Assembly: GCA_947683625.1 (NCBI GenBank)
Contig: CANTUR010000043.1
Span: 806,001-870,000 of the forward strand
Reading direction: 5' to 3'
Length of the DNA stretch: 64,000 bases
DNA from: Mallotus nudiflorus
Lineage: Eukaryota > Streptophyta > Magnoliopsida > Malpighiales > Euphorbiaceae
Made by a program: the position numbers and the translations under genes. Shown here piece by piece: positions 36,627 to 47,644 of this stretch. Within the stretch, counting starts at the first letter, position 1. Every line of letters starts with the position of its first letter. The notes under the pieces are model-generated. The model had not been told where the DNA came from. It ran no database searches and was given only the letters and a program-made list of their open reading frames with translations.

Positions 36627-36726
36627 GTGTGATTGCTAGAGCTCGGTTGACCAAGTGTCTCGGGGCCAATCACATTAACAGTCAGACTACTGGAGCTCGG
36701 TTGACTTAGTGTCTCAGGGCCAGTCT
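36627..36726 (+). other. Twin tandem stem-loops, solo LTR 3
   Basis: GTGTGATTG pairs with CAATCACA (end slightly frayed), then AGACTA with CAGTCT, the latter with one mismatch. Loops conserved. Confidence 0.75.
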
Positions 36727-38207
36727 ACTGTCCAAATGGAACAAGTGAATTTATTTGGAATAAGTGAGCATGTATGGCTAAAGTGTGGTCTAACACTATT
36801 TGAGGTTGCAATTTTCTAGGGTTCTATTTGATCTTTCATAATCGGATATTATTTCCAGTATTTATATAAAATGATTTTGCTGCATCTGTGTGTTTTGACT
36901 ATATATATATATTTATTATATATACATATATACTATTGAATGTGTGCATTTGTCATTTAGTATGCACGTATATATATTATAACAATTCACTCAGTGAGTT
37001 TTGACTCCCCTCTGTTGACTATTTTTTAGGAGAGTCTACGTCTTTAGACCTCAGTAGCAAACCCATACGCCGGATTTCTTCCACCTTGGCTTCACTATGT
37101 AAACTGCTTACTTGATTTTATTTTATAATCTAGACACTGCAGTAGTTGTAGTCAGTTGGGATATTTATGTATTATGTATTGTATGAGATATGTATTTAAA
37201 GATTTGAACTAGGATTTGTATTAAAAGATTATTTATATATATGAGGATGAGTTTTTTTGTTTAAACAAGTTGGTGGATTCTGCTTATTTTATTTATAAGA
37301 TTTATTTCCGTTATGGGTCATTTTATTTATACTTTTAATGTTGCATGTTTCTTTTTTTTTTTTAAGGCTTGCTACGGGTTCCGAATTCGAAAGAACTCCC
37401 ATTCCCTAGCGCCGATCATGGCCCCTGTTTTGGGTCGTGACAATCCTTCGACTATAGTCGAGTGTTGGCGAACCTTAATAACCTCACATGTTCACTACTA
37501 TCTTTGTTCCTATATTTCTCGCATACGTTCGAGACTCATGCTCGCATTGTATCCTGTATATGTATTTGAGCCTTATTTTTATCTTAAGTCTCACATTCGC
37601 CTCACCATTCCCACATATTACCGAATCCCGCATTAGCCTCGTGGCTCTCGCATACGCAAGGGTCATATACTTGTTTCACAAGTCTCGTATATAATCAAAT
37701 CCCATAGTGCCTCGAAATTCCCTTATATGCTTGCTCATAGGTAAGTCATATTGTAACCTCGGGTCTAGGAGAACCACGCACTACCTCGGCCTCGTAGTGT
37801 CCATAGAGCTCATTCTCTGTGGAGACACCGAATTCCTCTTTCCTGAACTCGATGCCCATCACCTACCTTCACACCAGAGAGCTCACTTAAGGCTGTGTTG
37901 TCGAGCATGCACACAAACCTCGAGGATGGTGGAGAGCTTACACCGAAGGTACCCCCTAAAGAGCATAAGGAGCACATTGAGGGTTGGTAGGAGGAGATAT
38001 CAGAATGTTCCACCCATCACACCCTCATAAAATATAAATAATAATATTTATTCATATTTGCCAAAATGTTCTTCGTTGTATTTTTCCTTCCCGTATGTCT
38101 TTGCTCGGCCATAATATACTTTTCTTGTCCCACCATGTCCTTAGGATAAGTTAAGAACTCTAAGGGTGCATGGCCCCTAGGGCCCCTTTTCTCACCCCGT
38201 TATGTCC

Positions 38208-38340
38208 AACATCTGCTGGCAGCTTGGAGGTGACCGGATGAGCTGGAGGTGCAGTGCTGGGTAGCTCCTGTCCGACATCTGCTGGTAGCTTGGAGGTGAC
38301 CAGATGAGCTGTAGGTGTAGTGTTGGCAACGGGAGGTAGG
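38208..38340. repeat. ~71 bp tandem duplication in the chromovirus 5' LTR
   Basis: Two copies of a unit containing CATCTGCTGG, GCTTGGAGGTGACC and AGATGAGCTG. The left LTR has a single copy (from 18540), so the duplication arose after integration. Confidence 0.8.
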
Positions 38341-38567
38341 GACGAAAAGAAGAAAAAGAATAAAAAAAAAAGAAAGAGAGAGGAAAAAGAAAGTGATTAT
38401 ATATATATATATATATATATCAACATACTCTAAAATATTTTCTCTCCCAAAAATAATAATATTAAAGTAAAAATAAAAATAAGACACTACTAATAATAAA
38501 AATAATCATAATCAATCATAAACAATTTAATTTGATTAATAATAAAAATTCAAAATATTACATTCTA

Positions 38568-40036
38568 TTCTTCCTTTCCACCCGAACGAATCTCAACCTT
38601 CCTCATGTTTTTTCAATTTTCATTCAAATTATAATACACATGAAGATTTCGTATCCTCACGTTTTTTCCATTTTTTATTTACATCTTCCAAATCCTACTT
38701 ATTTTATAATTCAAGCTGATTACATAGGACGAATACATTTCTCCAAGTCCCTATTTCTCTAATTAAACTCTGAATTGTTGAATTTTGTTTGATACATATT
38801 AATTCATTGTAATATTTAAAACATTAACATTTGTTATTTTTCATTATCATGTTGTGGAATATTTAATATACAAAATATAAAATTATTTTTTAGATATATT
38901 TTTATTTGAACGTAGTATACAATCAAAAAATCAAACCAACAAAATTTTTATCAATCAATTAGTAACGGTACATTTAGATTTCTCCAACTATAGTCAAATT
39001 TCTTATGTATATATATACAACTGTAAGTCCACTTATTATTTTGACATTTGATTACCAAAAGGTTGTTGTACATAATAATAAAACCAAGAAGTTTGGAAAA
39101 TTATTGAAGTTATTAGCAAAGTGTAGTAACCGCTTGCATACTATAGTGACCAAAAGGGGGAAAAAGGATTAAAGAAAATTGGTTTGCGTCTGTATTCTCC
39201 ACTGGCTATGAGATTTATCGGGACACTTCTTTCCATATATATATATATATACACACACACATAATTCCATTATTATAAAGATTATTATATGGGATAACAG
39301 ATCCTCCCCTTTACTCATTTTCATGAATGTATCTCATTCTTAATTTGTGGTAATTTAGTATATAAATTTTGTATTTATAGCAATTTTATGCAAATTCAAA
39401 TTGACGCATGTCAATACTAATATGGCTCGTCCGCATTACTGACCTGGAGCAAAGTACCTAACTTTTCATATTCTTAACTTCACTTATTTTTGCAGATTTT
39501 CTTTAAAATTTCACAAAAATTTAACTCATGAATTTTGCAAATTATTTTAATTTTATTTAATATTATAGTTATTATAATTAAAAACTGCTTATGAATTGAA
39601 ATTTAAAATTAAAAATAAATAATAATTCATAATTTAAAAATTGTTGTCATTAATAACATATAAAATTACACCACGTATAATTTAAATTTAAAAATATTTA
39701 ACATTCAACTAATAGAAATAATTTTAATTTTTCACCTTGAAAATAATAAAAATATTATCAACTTCATAAATTATTTCAATTTTATCTAATTTCAAAATTA
39801 TATTTAGAGATTTATATAATATTTTTTTTATGTCAGAAAAAATTTTGATACATAAAACAATAACTAATAAAAATTTTAAATTTTCCATAACAAAAATAAG
39901 AATATGTTTAAAAAAAAAAGACAAAAGTTGAGGATAGAAAAATTACTTATTTTTTCTTCAAATTTTCATATTAACAAATAATTGACTTAAGCATGTCATA
40001 TCAACATATTCTGAATGCAACATAAAAATCATAACA
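38568..40036. other. AT-rich non-coding flank
   Basis: No gene, RNA or transposon terminus that I can support. Contains short TA/CA runs near 39235-39262. Probably the oldest non-nested sequence here, joined originally to 5724-5766. Confidence 0.4.
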
Positions 40037-40045
40037 TAATGAAAA

Positions 40046-40380
40046 GGCAAAAACCTTTTTTTTAAGTCTTTAAACTATAGTAATTTTTTATGTTGAACTC
40101 CTATCATTTTATTTCTTTACATTGCATTGAACTTATATGCTATTATTTATGTTTATATTAAGCCGCTATAGTATTATTTATGCATATATTGAGCTTTTAT
40201 ACTATTACTTATGTAATATATTGAGCCCCTAAAAATTTCATCAAAAATCTATAAATTTGTCAAATTGAGACCCAATGTATGCATAAATAATAACATAGAA
40301 GTTCAATGCAATGCAATAAAATGATAGGGATTGAATAGAAAAAATCGTTATAGTTTAGGGGCTTAAAAATGGATTTTACC
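40046..40380. mobile_element. MITE with ~130 bp inverted repeats (Mutator type)
   Basis: The complement of the right end (GGTAAAATCC...) matches the left end (GGCAAAAACC...). Both arms contain TCCTATCATTTTATT or CCCTATCATTTTATT, then CATTGCATTGAACTT, then GCTATTATTTATG-like sequence. Flanks are TAATGAAAA (40037-40045) and TAATAAAAA (40381-40389), 8 of 9 identical. No coding capacity. Confidence 0.75.
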
Positions 40381-40431
40381 TAATAAAAATAAGAATTTTT
40401 TTTTCCTTATGGCATAAAAATAAGGATATAT

Positions 40432-40580
40432 CATTGCATGAGTAGTCAAATGGTAAATTATTTTTAAGGACATTCTAAGGTAAAAAATTTGATTCATGTC
40501 ATCATCGATTTAAAAGGGAAATGCTGCTCTTCATTGTGCAGTCTGTCAAAATTTAGGTTATATAATAACCTCTCTATTAA
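40432..40580 (+). mobile_element. Possible degenerate tRNA-derived SINE
   Basis: GAGTAGTCAAATGGTAA resembles a Pol III A box and, about 30 bp on, TTTGATTCATGTC resembles a B box (GGTTCGAATCC). Degenerate, with no clear tail or duplication. Confidence 0.3.
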
Positions 40581-40730
40581 TTAAAAAATAATAAAAATAA
40601 GGATATCTTTGGGTGCTTCTATTTAACACATATGACGATGATATATGTCCAAACTTATGACATTAAGCCCATTGTGAGTTGGGACAAATTTCAATTTTGC
40701 CCCTTGCAATTTTTTTGAATTTCACTTTTT

Positions 40731-41110
40731 TTTGAAAATTTAATTTTTTAAATCTAAAATTTAAGTTGCATACGGGTGAACCCATTGTGTAAAAATTAAA
40801 ACACCTGTAAACTGTAAATTTTTTTTAAAAAAATTTAAAACCTAATTGTATATGGATAAACCCATTGTGCAAGGATTTAAACACTCGTAGCCTTTAATTT
40901 TTTTATTATAAAACATAAGTTGCACACGAGTGAACCCATTATGTAAGAATTTAAATTCCCGAAGTCTATAAATTTTTTTCAAATTTTTTTAAATTTCAAT
41001 TTTTTGGTAAAAATATTTTTTTTTAATTTTGAAATATAAAACCTAAGTTGTGCATAAGGAAACTCATCGTATAAGAATTTAAATATCCATAACTTATAAT
41101 TTTTTTTTAA
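40731..41110. repeat. Degenerate tandem repeat, four units of ~75-130 bp
   Basis: Each unit has a variant of GTTGCAYACGGGTGAACCCATT, then TGTAAGAATTTAAA, then a T-rich run. Units about 40731-40824, 40825-40904, 40905-40978 and 40979-41110. Well diverged. Confidence 0.75.
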
Positions 41111-41852
41111 AAAAAAGAGGACATTATGACCTTTGTGTAGTGGATAGCGCCACACTGTAACATTACTACTCACTACACAAATCTTTATCCTTCAGTTTAT
41201 CATATTTAATTCAAATATGTAATTGAATATGTGTCATAGATTCAACTTAAACAATATACATCAAAACATTGATTACTGCCACATATCATTACAACAAAAA
41301 ATACTTAACGTTAGATTCTAACGTACCAGTAGTGTTTGCAAAAGTTATAAAAATGAAAAATTTGTGAATCTACAACTTTACCATTATAGGAAGATTGTAT
41401 CAAATACCTAGTGGTATCCCATATACATATTTTTATTCTATTAACGGTTTATTTTCCTATACAGAGTTAACTTGTAAATGAAGAATGTGCAAACCAAATA
41501 GGAGAAAGATTTCCAATTAGGGAGACTCTCAAACATGAAAAAATACTCTCCAAATAGGCACAGGACTTTTATTAAAAAGGAATTATATTCCTCTCAAATT
41601 TAAACATCATTATCCCTAAAATAGGATCTCATATCCCTCATTCTCATTCATTATACTCTCTTATACTATTCTCTCTCTTTATCTCTCTAAATTCTCTTTC
41701 TACATTCTTTGACTTAAATATCGGAGGGTTTATGGGGATCCTCTCTACCTGGCATCAGAGGGTTTATAAGGATCCTCTCTACCTCTCACCTTGTGCCTCT
41801 ATTGATTCCTTATAAGGCTTAGACTCGAGAGTTCTAAAAATAAGTTATCAAG

Positions 41853-41868
41853 TGGCGCCGTCTGTGGG
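41853..41868 (+). other. Primer-binding site of the small LTR element
   Basis: TGGCGCCGTCTGTGGG, a standard plant gypsy-type primer site, different from the initiator-Met type used by the other elements here. Confidence 0.8.
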
Positions 41869-42320
41869 AACCTCTTGAGTTAAAAGCCATTAAGTATCTA
41901 ATGTACAAGATAGTAGCATCATGACTTCTAGTTCACCACCAATCTCAACCCTAGATATGCAAATTAACTCATTAGTCCCTATTCCTCTAATTAACTTGTT
42001 AATACCGATTCAGTCAATAATTCCACCAGCACCCTCTCGGCATGTCGGACCCTCATCATAGGCTCTACTAGGAGCATACACTCCAACTGGTAATACCTAG
42101 TGATGGCCAATATTAGGCACCAACTTCCCTTATTATGCTCTTCTACAATATAACAACAAACTTATACTTTCCATAACTTTTCCAAGCTGACAATAAACCA
42201 CCACCATAAACACACTAAACCTAAACACAGTAACCCAGACACTTAACCTACCTCTATTAAGTAAAGTGACTAAGGCTGGCCACCTCAGATCACCCTTCCA
42301 CATCATATGCAATTATGCAA

Positions 42321-42323
<3 letters not shown>

Positions 42324-42358
<35 letters not shown>
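42324..42358. repeat. (CT)n microsatellite
   Basis: Pure CT run inside the small element, about 90 bp before its 3' LTR. Confidence 0.95.
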
Positions 42359-42360
<2 letters not shown>

Positions 42361-42985
42361 AGCAGAGGAATCAATTTTCCATCACCTTGCATTTATTAGA
42401 CTCTAATGCATTGGACATAAATATCTGAACATATTTTCAGAGGAGACTCTTGATACCCCATATATATATTTCTATTCTATTAAAGTTTATTTTTCGATAC
42501 AAGGGTGACTTACAAATGAAGGATGTCCAAAACCAAATAAAAGAAGGATTCCCAATTAAGGAGACTCTTGGACAAGAAGAAATACTCTCCAAATAGGCAT
42601 AGACTTTCATAAAAGAAGAGTCCTATTCCTCTCAGGTTTGAGCATCATTATCCCTATAAATAGGACCAAATATCTCTCATTCTCATTCATTATACTCTCT
42701 CATTCTCTTTGCTTTCTTTCTCTCTTTAAACTTGCAATGACCTTGTGTTTTAAATAATATAAAATTATTTTAGAATATGCAGTGTTAATAAAATTTTAAA
42801 TTTATTTATATATTATTATTAATTGTGTATATTTTTCATTTATTTTATTTTAAAGGTTTATTTATTTAAAATAATTTATTTTATGTGGGAGGTCTGTTAC
42901 TTGAAAATATTAAGGTTATTATTACTAGTGTTATTTTTATTATCATTAGTATTACTATTAATTGTTATTATTTCAAGCATCTATC

Positions 42986-42987
<2 letters not shown>

Positions 42988-43053
<66 letters not shown>
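42988..43053. repeat. (ATT)n microsatellite in solo LTR 4
   Basis: Uninterrupted TTA run of about 66 bp. Confidence 0.95.
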
Positions 43054-43057
<4 letters not shown>

Positions 43058-45164
43058 TGGTATTATTTTATTATATGTGCATGTGTTGTGTGTGTGTGTG
43101 TGTCTATATATATATATAAAACAAAAGAAAAAGTTAGTCAAAGCATCTCACGGGTCAACCTATTCTCTACCTTCCCCACCTATCTCTTTCTTCTTCTTCT
43201 TCTTTTTCTTTTATTTTCTTTTTCTTCCATTGTTGACGCAGCATTTGTACCACCGAGCTTTGCCAGTGTCGCCTGAGCCACCACGAATCACCATTGAGCT
43301 CGTCCCACCTCCTCTCTTCCTCCCGGTGCTGTTAAGGAGCCTCCGGTCGCCAGATTTCTATAAGAAACTATGGAGAGCTACAGTGTCATTGACGGAATCT
43401 GATCACTTTTAGCTCAAGTTTTGGGCTCTATGAACTCCTCTTGATGCCTACATCTTGATTCTCAAGTCGGTTTAAGTTTACGACATCCGGATTGTAAGTT
43501 TTTTTCAAATTTAGTTTATGTCATTTAGAGTTTTTATTTTTTTTTTAGGCTTGAGTTTGATTGATTCATGAATTTTCCTTTTGGAAATATTGATGTGAGA
43601 ATCTTAGGCTACCTAAATATATCTTTTTTATATTTTTTGAATTAATTTGAATTATGGGTATTTTTTATTATTTTAATATTAAATATTGAATTTTTGATAA
43701 TTATGTTAATTAATTATTTTTTATGAAAATTTAGTTAAATTAGTGTTAGTAATTTGAGTTAATAATTTTAGAATTATTAAAATAATTTTTGGTGAATTAA
43801 TATAATTTTTGAGAATATTATTTATATTATGTGAATTTTGTATTTATGAGTTAATTGTGTAATTTTGTGGAAATTATAGTTAAATAATTTGTTTTAGATG
43901 ATTTTATAATTATATAGGGTATTAAAATGATTTTTATAATTTATTTACTATTTTTAACTAATTAATACTAATTTTCAAAAATTATATTCAAATAATATAT
44001 TATTTATTATTTTGGTGATTAAATGGATTTTTAATTACTTTTAATACATATTTAGGCTATTTAATCTATTTGAATATATAAAAGTGAATTTTTACTATTT
44101 TATGTTGAATTATAGAAAAATTAGATTTTTATTAATATTATATTATTATTTAAGGCTTTTATTTAATTATTGTGAAAATAATTGTATTTAGTGTTTTTAA
44201 TGTTCAAATATACTATATATTGGTATTTTGTGGGCATGTATGGAATTTAATGATTTTTAGTATATTTATTATTTTATTTGTATTTTTGGTGAATTGTGAA
44301 CTTCGGTTGAGAAATTGTTCGGGTTCCCGACCCGAGATGTTATGCAATATGTGTTTTAAAAGTATGTTTTCCTTGCAGGATTAACTCTACTTTTTAGTAG
44401 AAATATGTCTATTTTATAGAGAAGATACTGTCAAATTTTCAGTAGAATTCTCTTAAAACATGACGTCAGGTCGATATTGAGTCTTTGTGTTTTAATTGAA
44501 TTTTAAATTCCTAGATCGAATCTTTCTTTAGAATTCTTAGATGTATAAGTTAGAATTTATTCTGCTAATATAATATTTATTTTCTAGTTGTGTCGAGACC
44601 GAGGCCTATCGGACCAGACTCATCGAGGTAGTCTCGATGAGCGCAAAATAATGAGTTATTATCTTATATATGCATTGCATGTAGAATGCATAAAATTTAG
44701 CATCCATGAATTTTATAATGAAATTGAATATGAATATTTCTTTAAATGTAAAATATATTTTTGGTATGCTTTTAGTATATTTTCAGTATATTTTAATATA
44801 CATGCGACGTATATATTCGATATATTCATAATATGCAATTGGTATATTTATGGTTTATTTTGGTATATATGTGACTTATGTATTTGGAATATTTTTAGTA
44901 TATCTATAGTGTATAATTGATATATTTTCTATATATTATGAGCATATTTTGCTATGAATGGATGCTATTACATTTAAATTATGCTTTTTTATTATTTTAA
45001 TTATTATTAAATTTATTTAAAGGATAGCAGTAGAATATGCTATCTAGTGGGCTACGTTAGAACTGTGTGTTCACTAGTACATTAGAATGTTAGGAGTGAT
45101 ATCATGGATTATTTGATGAGAAATTTGATTGATTTTTTATCATTGTGATATTGTGGTGAAAGTA

Positions 45165-45263
45165 GTGTGATTGCTGGAGTTCGATGGATATAGTGTCTCA
45201 GGGCCAATCACACTAACAGTAAGACTGCTGAACTCGATTAACTTAGTATCTCGGGGCCAGTCT
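45165..45263 (+). other. Twin tandem stem-loops, solo LTR 4
   Basis: GTGTGATTG/CAATCACAC (45165-45213) and AGACTG/CAGTCT (45222-45263), both perfect although loop A has drifted (GGAGTTCGATGGATATAG). Confidence 0.85.
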
Positions 45264-46052
45264 ACTGTCCAAAAATGGGTAAGAGATATATATTGGAATT
45301 AAGTGAGTCTGTGTGGCTAGTGAGAAATTATGATTGAGGTTATGAACTGTTAGGGTTCTACTCTGATCTTTCAACCAAAAGTAAAATGTTTTATGCATTT
45401 ATTATTATTAAAAAGAGATTTTAGCATCTGTACGAATTGTGTGTGTGTGTGTGTGTGTATTCATTGATGATTGACTGCATATGACATTAGGAGGTGCATG
45501 TATATATAATATAATAATTCACTCAGTGAGATTTGATCCCCCTCAATTATTTTTTTCAGGAGATCTTATATTGTCAGACCTTAATAGTAGAGCTTTTAGC
45601 CGGTGTTCTTCTGCCCTGGCTATTTTATGAAAAATGTATATTTAAACTCTGATTTGTAATAGAAACACTGTAGTAGTAATATTATTGTGGTAGTTGAGTG
45701 TTGTATCAGAGATTTTTGTATCCGAATATTGTATGAGATATTTTTATTATGTATAATGATAAAGATTTATTTTTATAGTATTTAAAGTTTTAATTATGGT
45801 GTATTTTATTTATTTATTAATTGCATGCGTTTTTCTTTTTTAGACTTACTACGGGGTTCGGATTCAAAAGAATTATCATTTTTTAACGTTGGTCATGACT
45901 CCTGATTTGGATCGTGACAAAACTCGCTCTTTACATTCTCTCACTTAAACATCAAAAGGTTTATAGTGACCATTTCCACCTCTTATTTTGCCCCTCTATT
46001 GATTCCTTACATGGCTTAGACTCGAGAATTCCAAAAACAAGTTATCACCTAA

Positions 46053-46589
46053 AAAATGCAACATTTAAATTGGTGAGAATGTTCCATTGCTTTAGCCTTT
46101 TTTTTCTTTAATTTTTTCTTTTTCTGATACAATTCTTCTCAACTTCTCTTTCAATTATTCAATTTCTATCAAAAGAATACTTTGATTCATAGTCTTCTAT
46201 TCTCCCTCAATAATTGTTTTTTCTTTTTCTATGTTACTCATTCATCACCATTTTCGCTCTAACACACATAGCAGGATAAAGACACGGAGAAAAATTGCTT
46301 CCTTCCACCTGAATTTATTTAAGCCAATAAGATTTCACGCAACATATAACATAATAATAATAAAAAAAAAAACTGATATCTACTTATTTTAACTGTGTGA
46401 TTTTTTTTCTTTCAATTACTTATTTGGATTAACAAAATTTTTTAGGGTTCTTAAGGTTTAGAGGAAACATTTTTGGATAACAACGGGAAAAAATCGTTTC
46501 GGCAAATGGACTAAAATAAACAAGCTTTAAGATATGTTATTGAGACATTAGAGGAAGGACTTGATTAGGCCCTTTTTGAAACTTTGTTG
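46053..46589. other. AT-rich non-coding spacer
   Basis: No gene or repeat boundary that I can support. Confidence 0.4.
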
Positions 46590-46996
46590 GTTTTTTTTTT
46601 TTTATATATAAATGGATGTTTTATAGAATTTTTATTAATGCGAGGGGAAAAACCAGTTGGAAAGACCAAGTGATAAAAAAATCCATCTCTAAAACTAAAA
46701 AAGGAGAAGGAATATAGAAGAAAGAAACTAAAGCAACAAAACCATAACTACAAAACAAAGATGAGAAGCTAAGAAACTAAACATAATTTGTCCAACACCG
46801 AACAACTAAATCATTAAGAAGATCTGAAGCTGAATAAGGGAAGCCAGGAAAAGAAGCTTTCCTCCATGAAGATACACGCATAAAAATGAGTTTTCAAGCT
46901 GCAATTGAGGGGGGATTTCAGAAGCATAAACGATTTCATTACGAAGAGGCCAAATGAACCAGCTGATGGCAAAAAAACAAAAATGATGTGCCAAGA
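46590..46996 (-). pseudogene. LINE 3' end fragment
   Basis: The minus strand encodes (46806-46994) S-W-F-I-W-P-L-R-N-E-I-V-Y, the W-x-I-W-x-x-R-N block found after the zf-RVT region of plant L1-type LINEs. Downstream there is an A/T-rich 3' UTR containing TTAATAAAAATTC, and then a poly(A) of about 15 (the T run at 46591-46605). 5' truncation is typical for LINEs. No upstream RT is visible and a target duplication is not clear. Confidence 0.6.
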
Positions 46997-47502
46997 CTTA
47001 CTTTAACGTTATATGGACTTATGACGGTTTTAGCCCATGGAGCTTTTGTCTTGTGGCTGTATGGTCAAGTCTCCTCTACACCTCCTCTTTTATTTTTTTT
47101 ACATTTTCTTCATAACCAAAAAAAATGGGCTATTTACCTGATTATGGCAAAAAATAAAAAAATAAAAAAATAAAAAATATTTTCTAAATTATGGTAGTTT
47201 TAAAAGTATTTTTTTTATGATTTTTAAAACTACTTTCCAATTTATGGTAATTTTGGCTGAGATAGAAGGGAGAGAAAATTTTATCAAAATTTTGTAAGTT
47301 ATACCACTTGTGTCAGTGGCGGTATAACCATTTTTTTTTTTTTTTGGGGCATTTTTTAAAATTTTGGCCAAATTTTTTATATTTTAATTTCAACTTGTTT
47401 TATTATTATTATTTTTTTATTTTAATATTATAATGATTATGATTAATTAATTAATTATAATAATAATAAAATACTATTATTATTATTTTTTTTTTTTAAT
47501 TT

Positions 47503-47505
47503 TAA

Positions 47506-47572
<67 letters not shown>
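47503..47572. repeat. (ATT)n microsatellite
   Basis: About 70 bp of ATT/TTA, inside the long-TIR element. Confidence 0.95.
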
Positions 47573-47573
<1 letters not shown>

Positions 47574-47644
47574 GATTTGTGTGCATGGATTTACATTAAT
47601 TGTCATTGGCCTTTATAGCTTTTATGCATTGAAATATATTGAAA

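Larger units (their letters stand above)
34065..37442 (+). mobile_element. Solo LTR 3 of the long-LTR gypsy family
   Basis: 3378 bp, TGTAATATCCC...GGGTCGTGACA, perfect ATCCT duplication (34060-34064, 37443-37447). The original site is preserved in the partner LTR (30540 region), so this is a clean two-step nest. It has the 17 bp block (34107-34123), (TA)n (34522-34584), the leader ending GAGCTCCGGTGAGT (about 34869-34882), hairpin (35897-35915) and twin stem-loops (36627-36726). No coding gene. Confidence 0.93.
30429..38204 (-). mobile_element. Non-autonomous LTR retrotransposon (LARD-like) holding a solo LTR
   Basis: Two LTRs flank a ~2.6 kb non-coding interior. The left LTR is 30429-31307 (TGTCACGGG...CGTTACA). 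The right LTR runs 33950-38204 and is interrupted by solo LTR 3. Minus orientation is shown by the polypurine tract next to the left LTR (31308-31320) and a degenerate primer site next to the right LTR. The interior lacks gag, protease, RT and integrase, so it must use another element's proteins. The last base pair of the right LTR is TG instead of CA, and no clean target duplication remains (GGTTG on the left, TCCAA on the right). Confidence 0.8.
5772..38562 (-). mobile_element. Ty3/gypsy chromovirus (Tekay-like) with nested insertions
   Basis: The outer ends are TG at 5772 and CA at 38562, flanked by a perfect 5 bp duplication, TTCTA (5767-5771 and 38563-38567). The minus strand has, in order, 5' LTR (23866-38562), primer site (23850-23861), gag, protease, RT/RNase H, integrase, chromodomain, polypurine tract (18838-18850) and 3' LTR (5772-18837). 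The order of domains and the C-terminal chromodomain mark it as a chromovirus; the linker Y-H-P-G-N-A-N-V-V-A-D and the Q-V-R-Q-L-R-T-K-D block fit the Tekay/Del clade. The body is about 5.0 kb and is full of stops. Removing later insertions leaves an element of about 10.6 kb. Confidence 0.9.
23866..38562 (-). repeat. Chromovirus 5' LTR (about 2.85 kb) split by two insertions
   Basis: Segments 23866-25966, 30039-30428 and 38205-38562 align in order with the left LTR. The first base pair is TA instead of TG, and the end is AAAATATTACA. It is split by solo LTR 2 and by the non-autonomous LTR element at 30429-38204. The last segment has a ~71 bp tandem duplication that the left LTR lacks. Confidence 0.88.
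42733..45919 (+). mobile_element. Solo LTR 4 of the long-LTR gypsy family
   Basis: 3187 bp, TGCAATGACC...GGATCGTGACA, perfect AAACT duplication (42728-42732, 45920-45924), inside the 3' LTR of the small element. Has the 17 bp block (42775-42791), (ATT)n at 42988-43053, (TG)n/(TA)n at about 43089-43118, a GC-rich leader (43140-43410), an acceptor-like TTTCCTTGCAG (about 44369-44379) and twin stem-loops (45165-45263). The long plus frames around 42823-43412 come from microsatellites and the leader, not from a gene. Confidence 0.92.
41412..46047 (+). mobile_element. Small non-autonomous LTR retrotransposon split by solo LTR 4
   Basis: 5' LTR 41412-41850 (439 bp, TGGTATCCC...GTTATCA), a 600 bp interior, and a 3' LTR 42451-46047 (about 405 bp after removing the insertion; TGATACCCC...GTTATCA). 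A primer site TGGCGCCGTCTGTGGG lies at 41853-41868, two bases after the 5' LTR. Flanking duplication CCTAG (41407-41411) and CCTAA (46048-46052), one mismatch. The interior holds only a short leader-like ATG frame near 41922 and a (CT)n run, so the element cannot move by itself. About 1.45 kb before the insertion. Confidence 0.85.

Noticed and set aside
37707..38030. Frames shared between the two LTRs of the LARD-like element (also 30904-31116)
   Set aside because: Similarity is simply LTR duplication; no start context or domain.
41287..41310. ATTACAACAAAAAATA resembling a CACTA end
   Set aside because: Mismatches in the CACTA core and no partner end.
42823..43412. Poly-Tyr, poly-Leu and poly-Ile frames
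   Set aside because: Three readings of one (ATT)n microsatellite.
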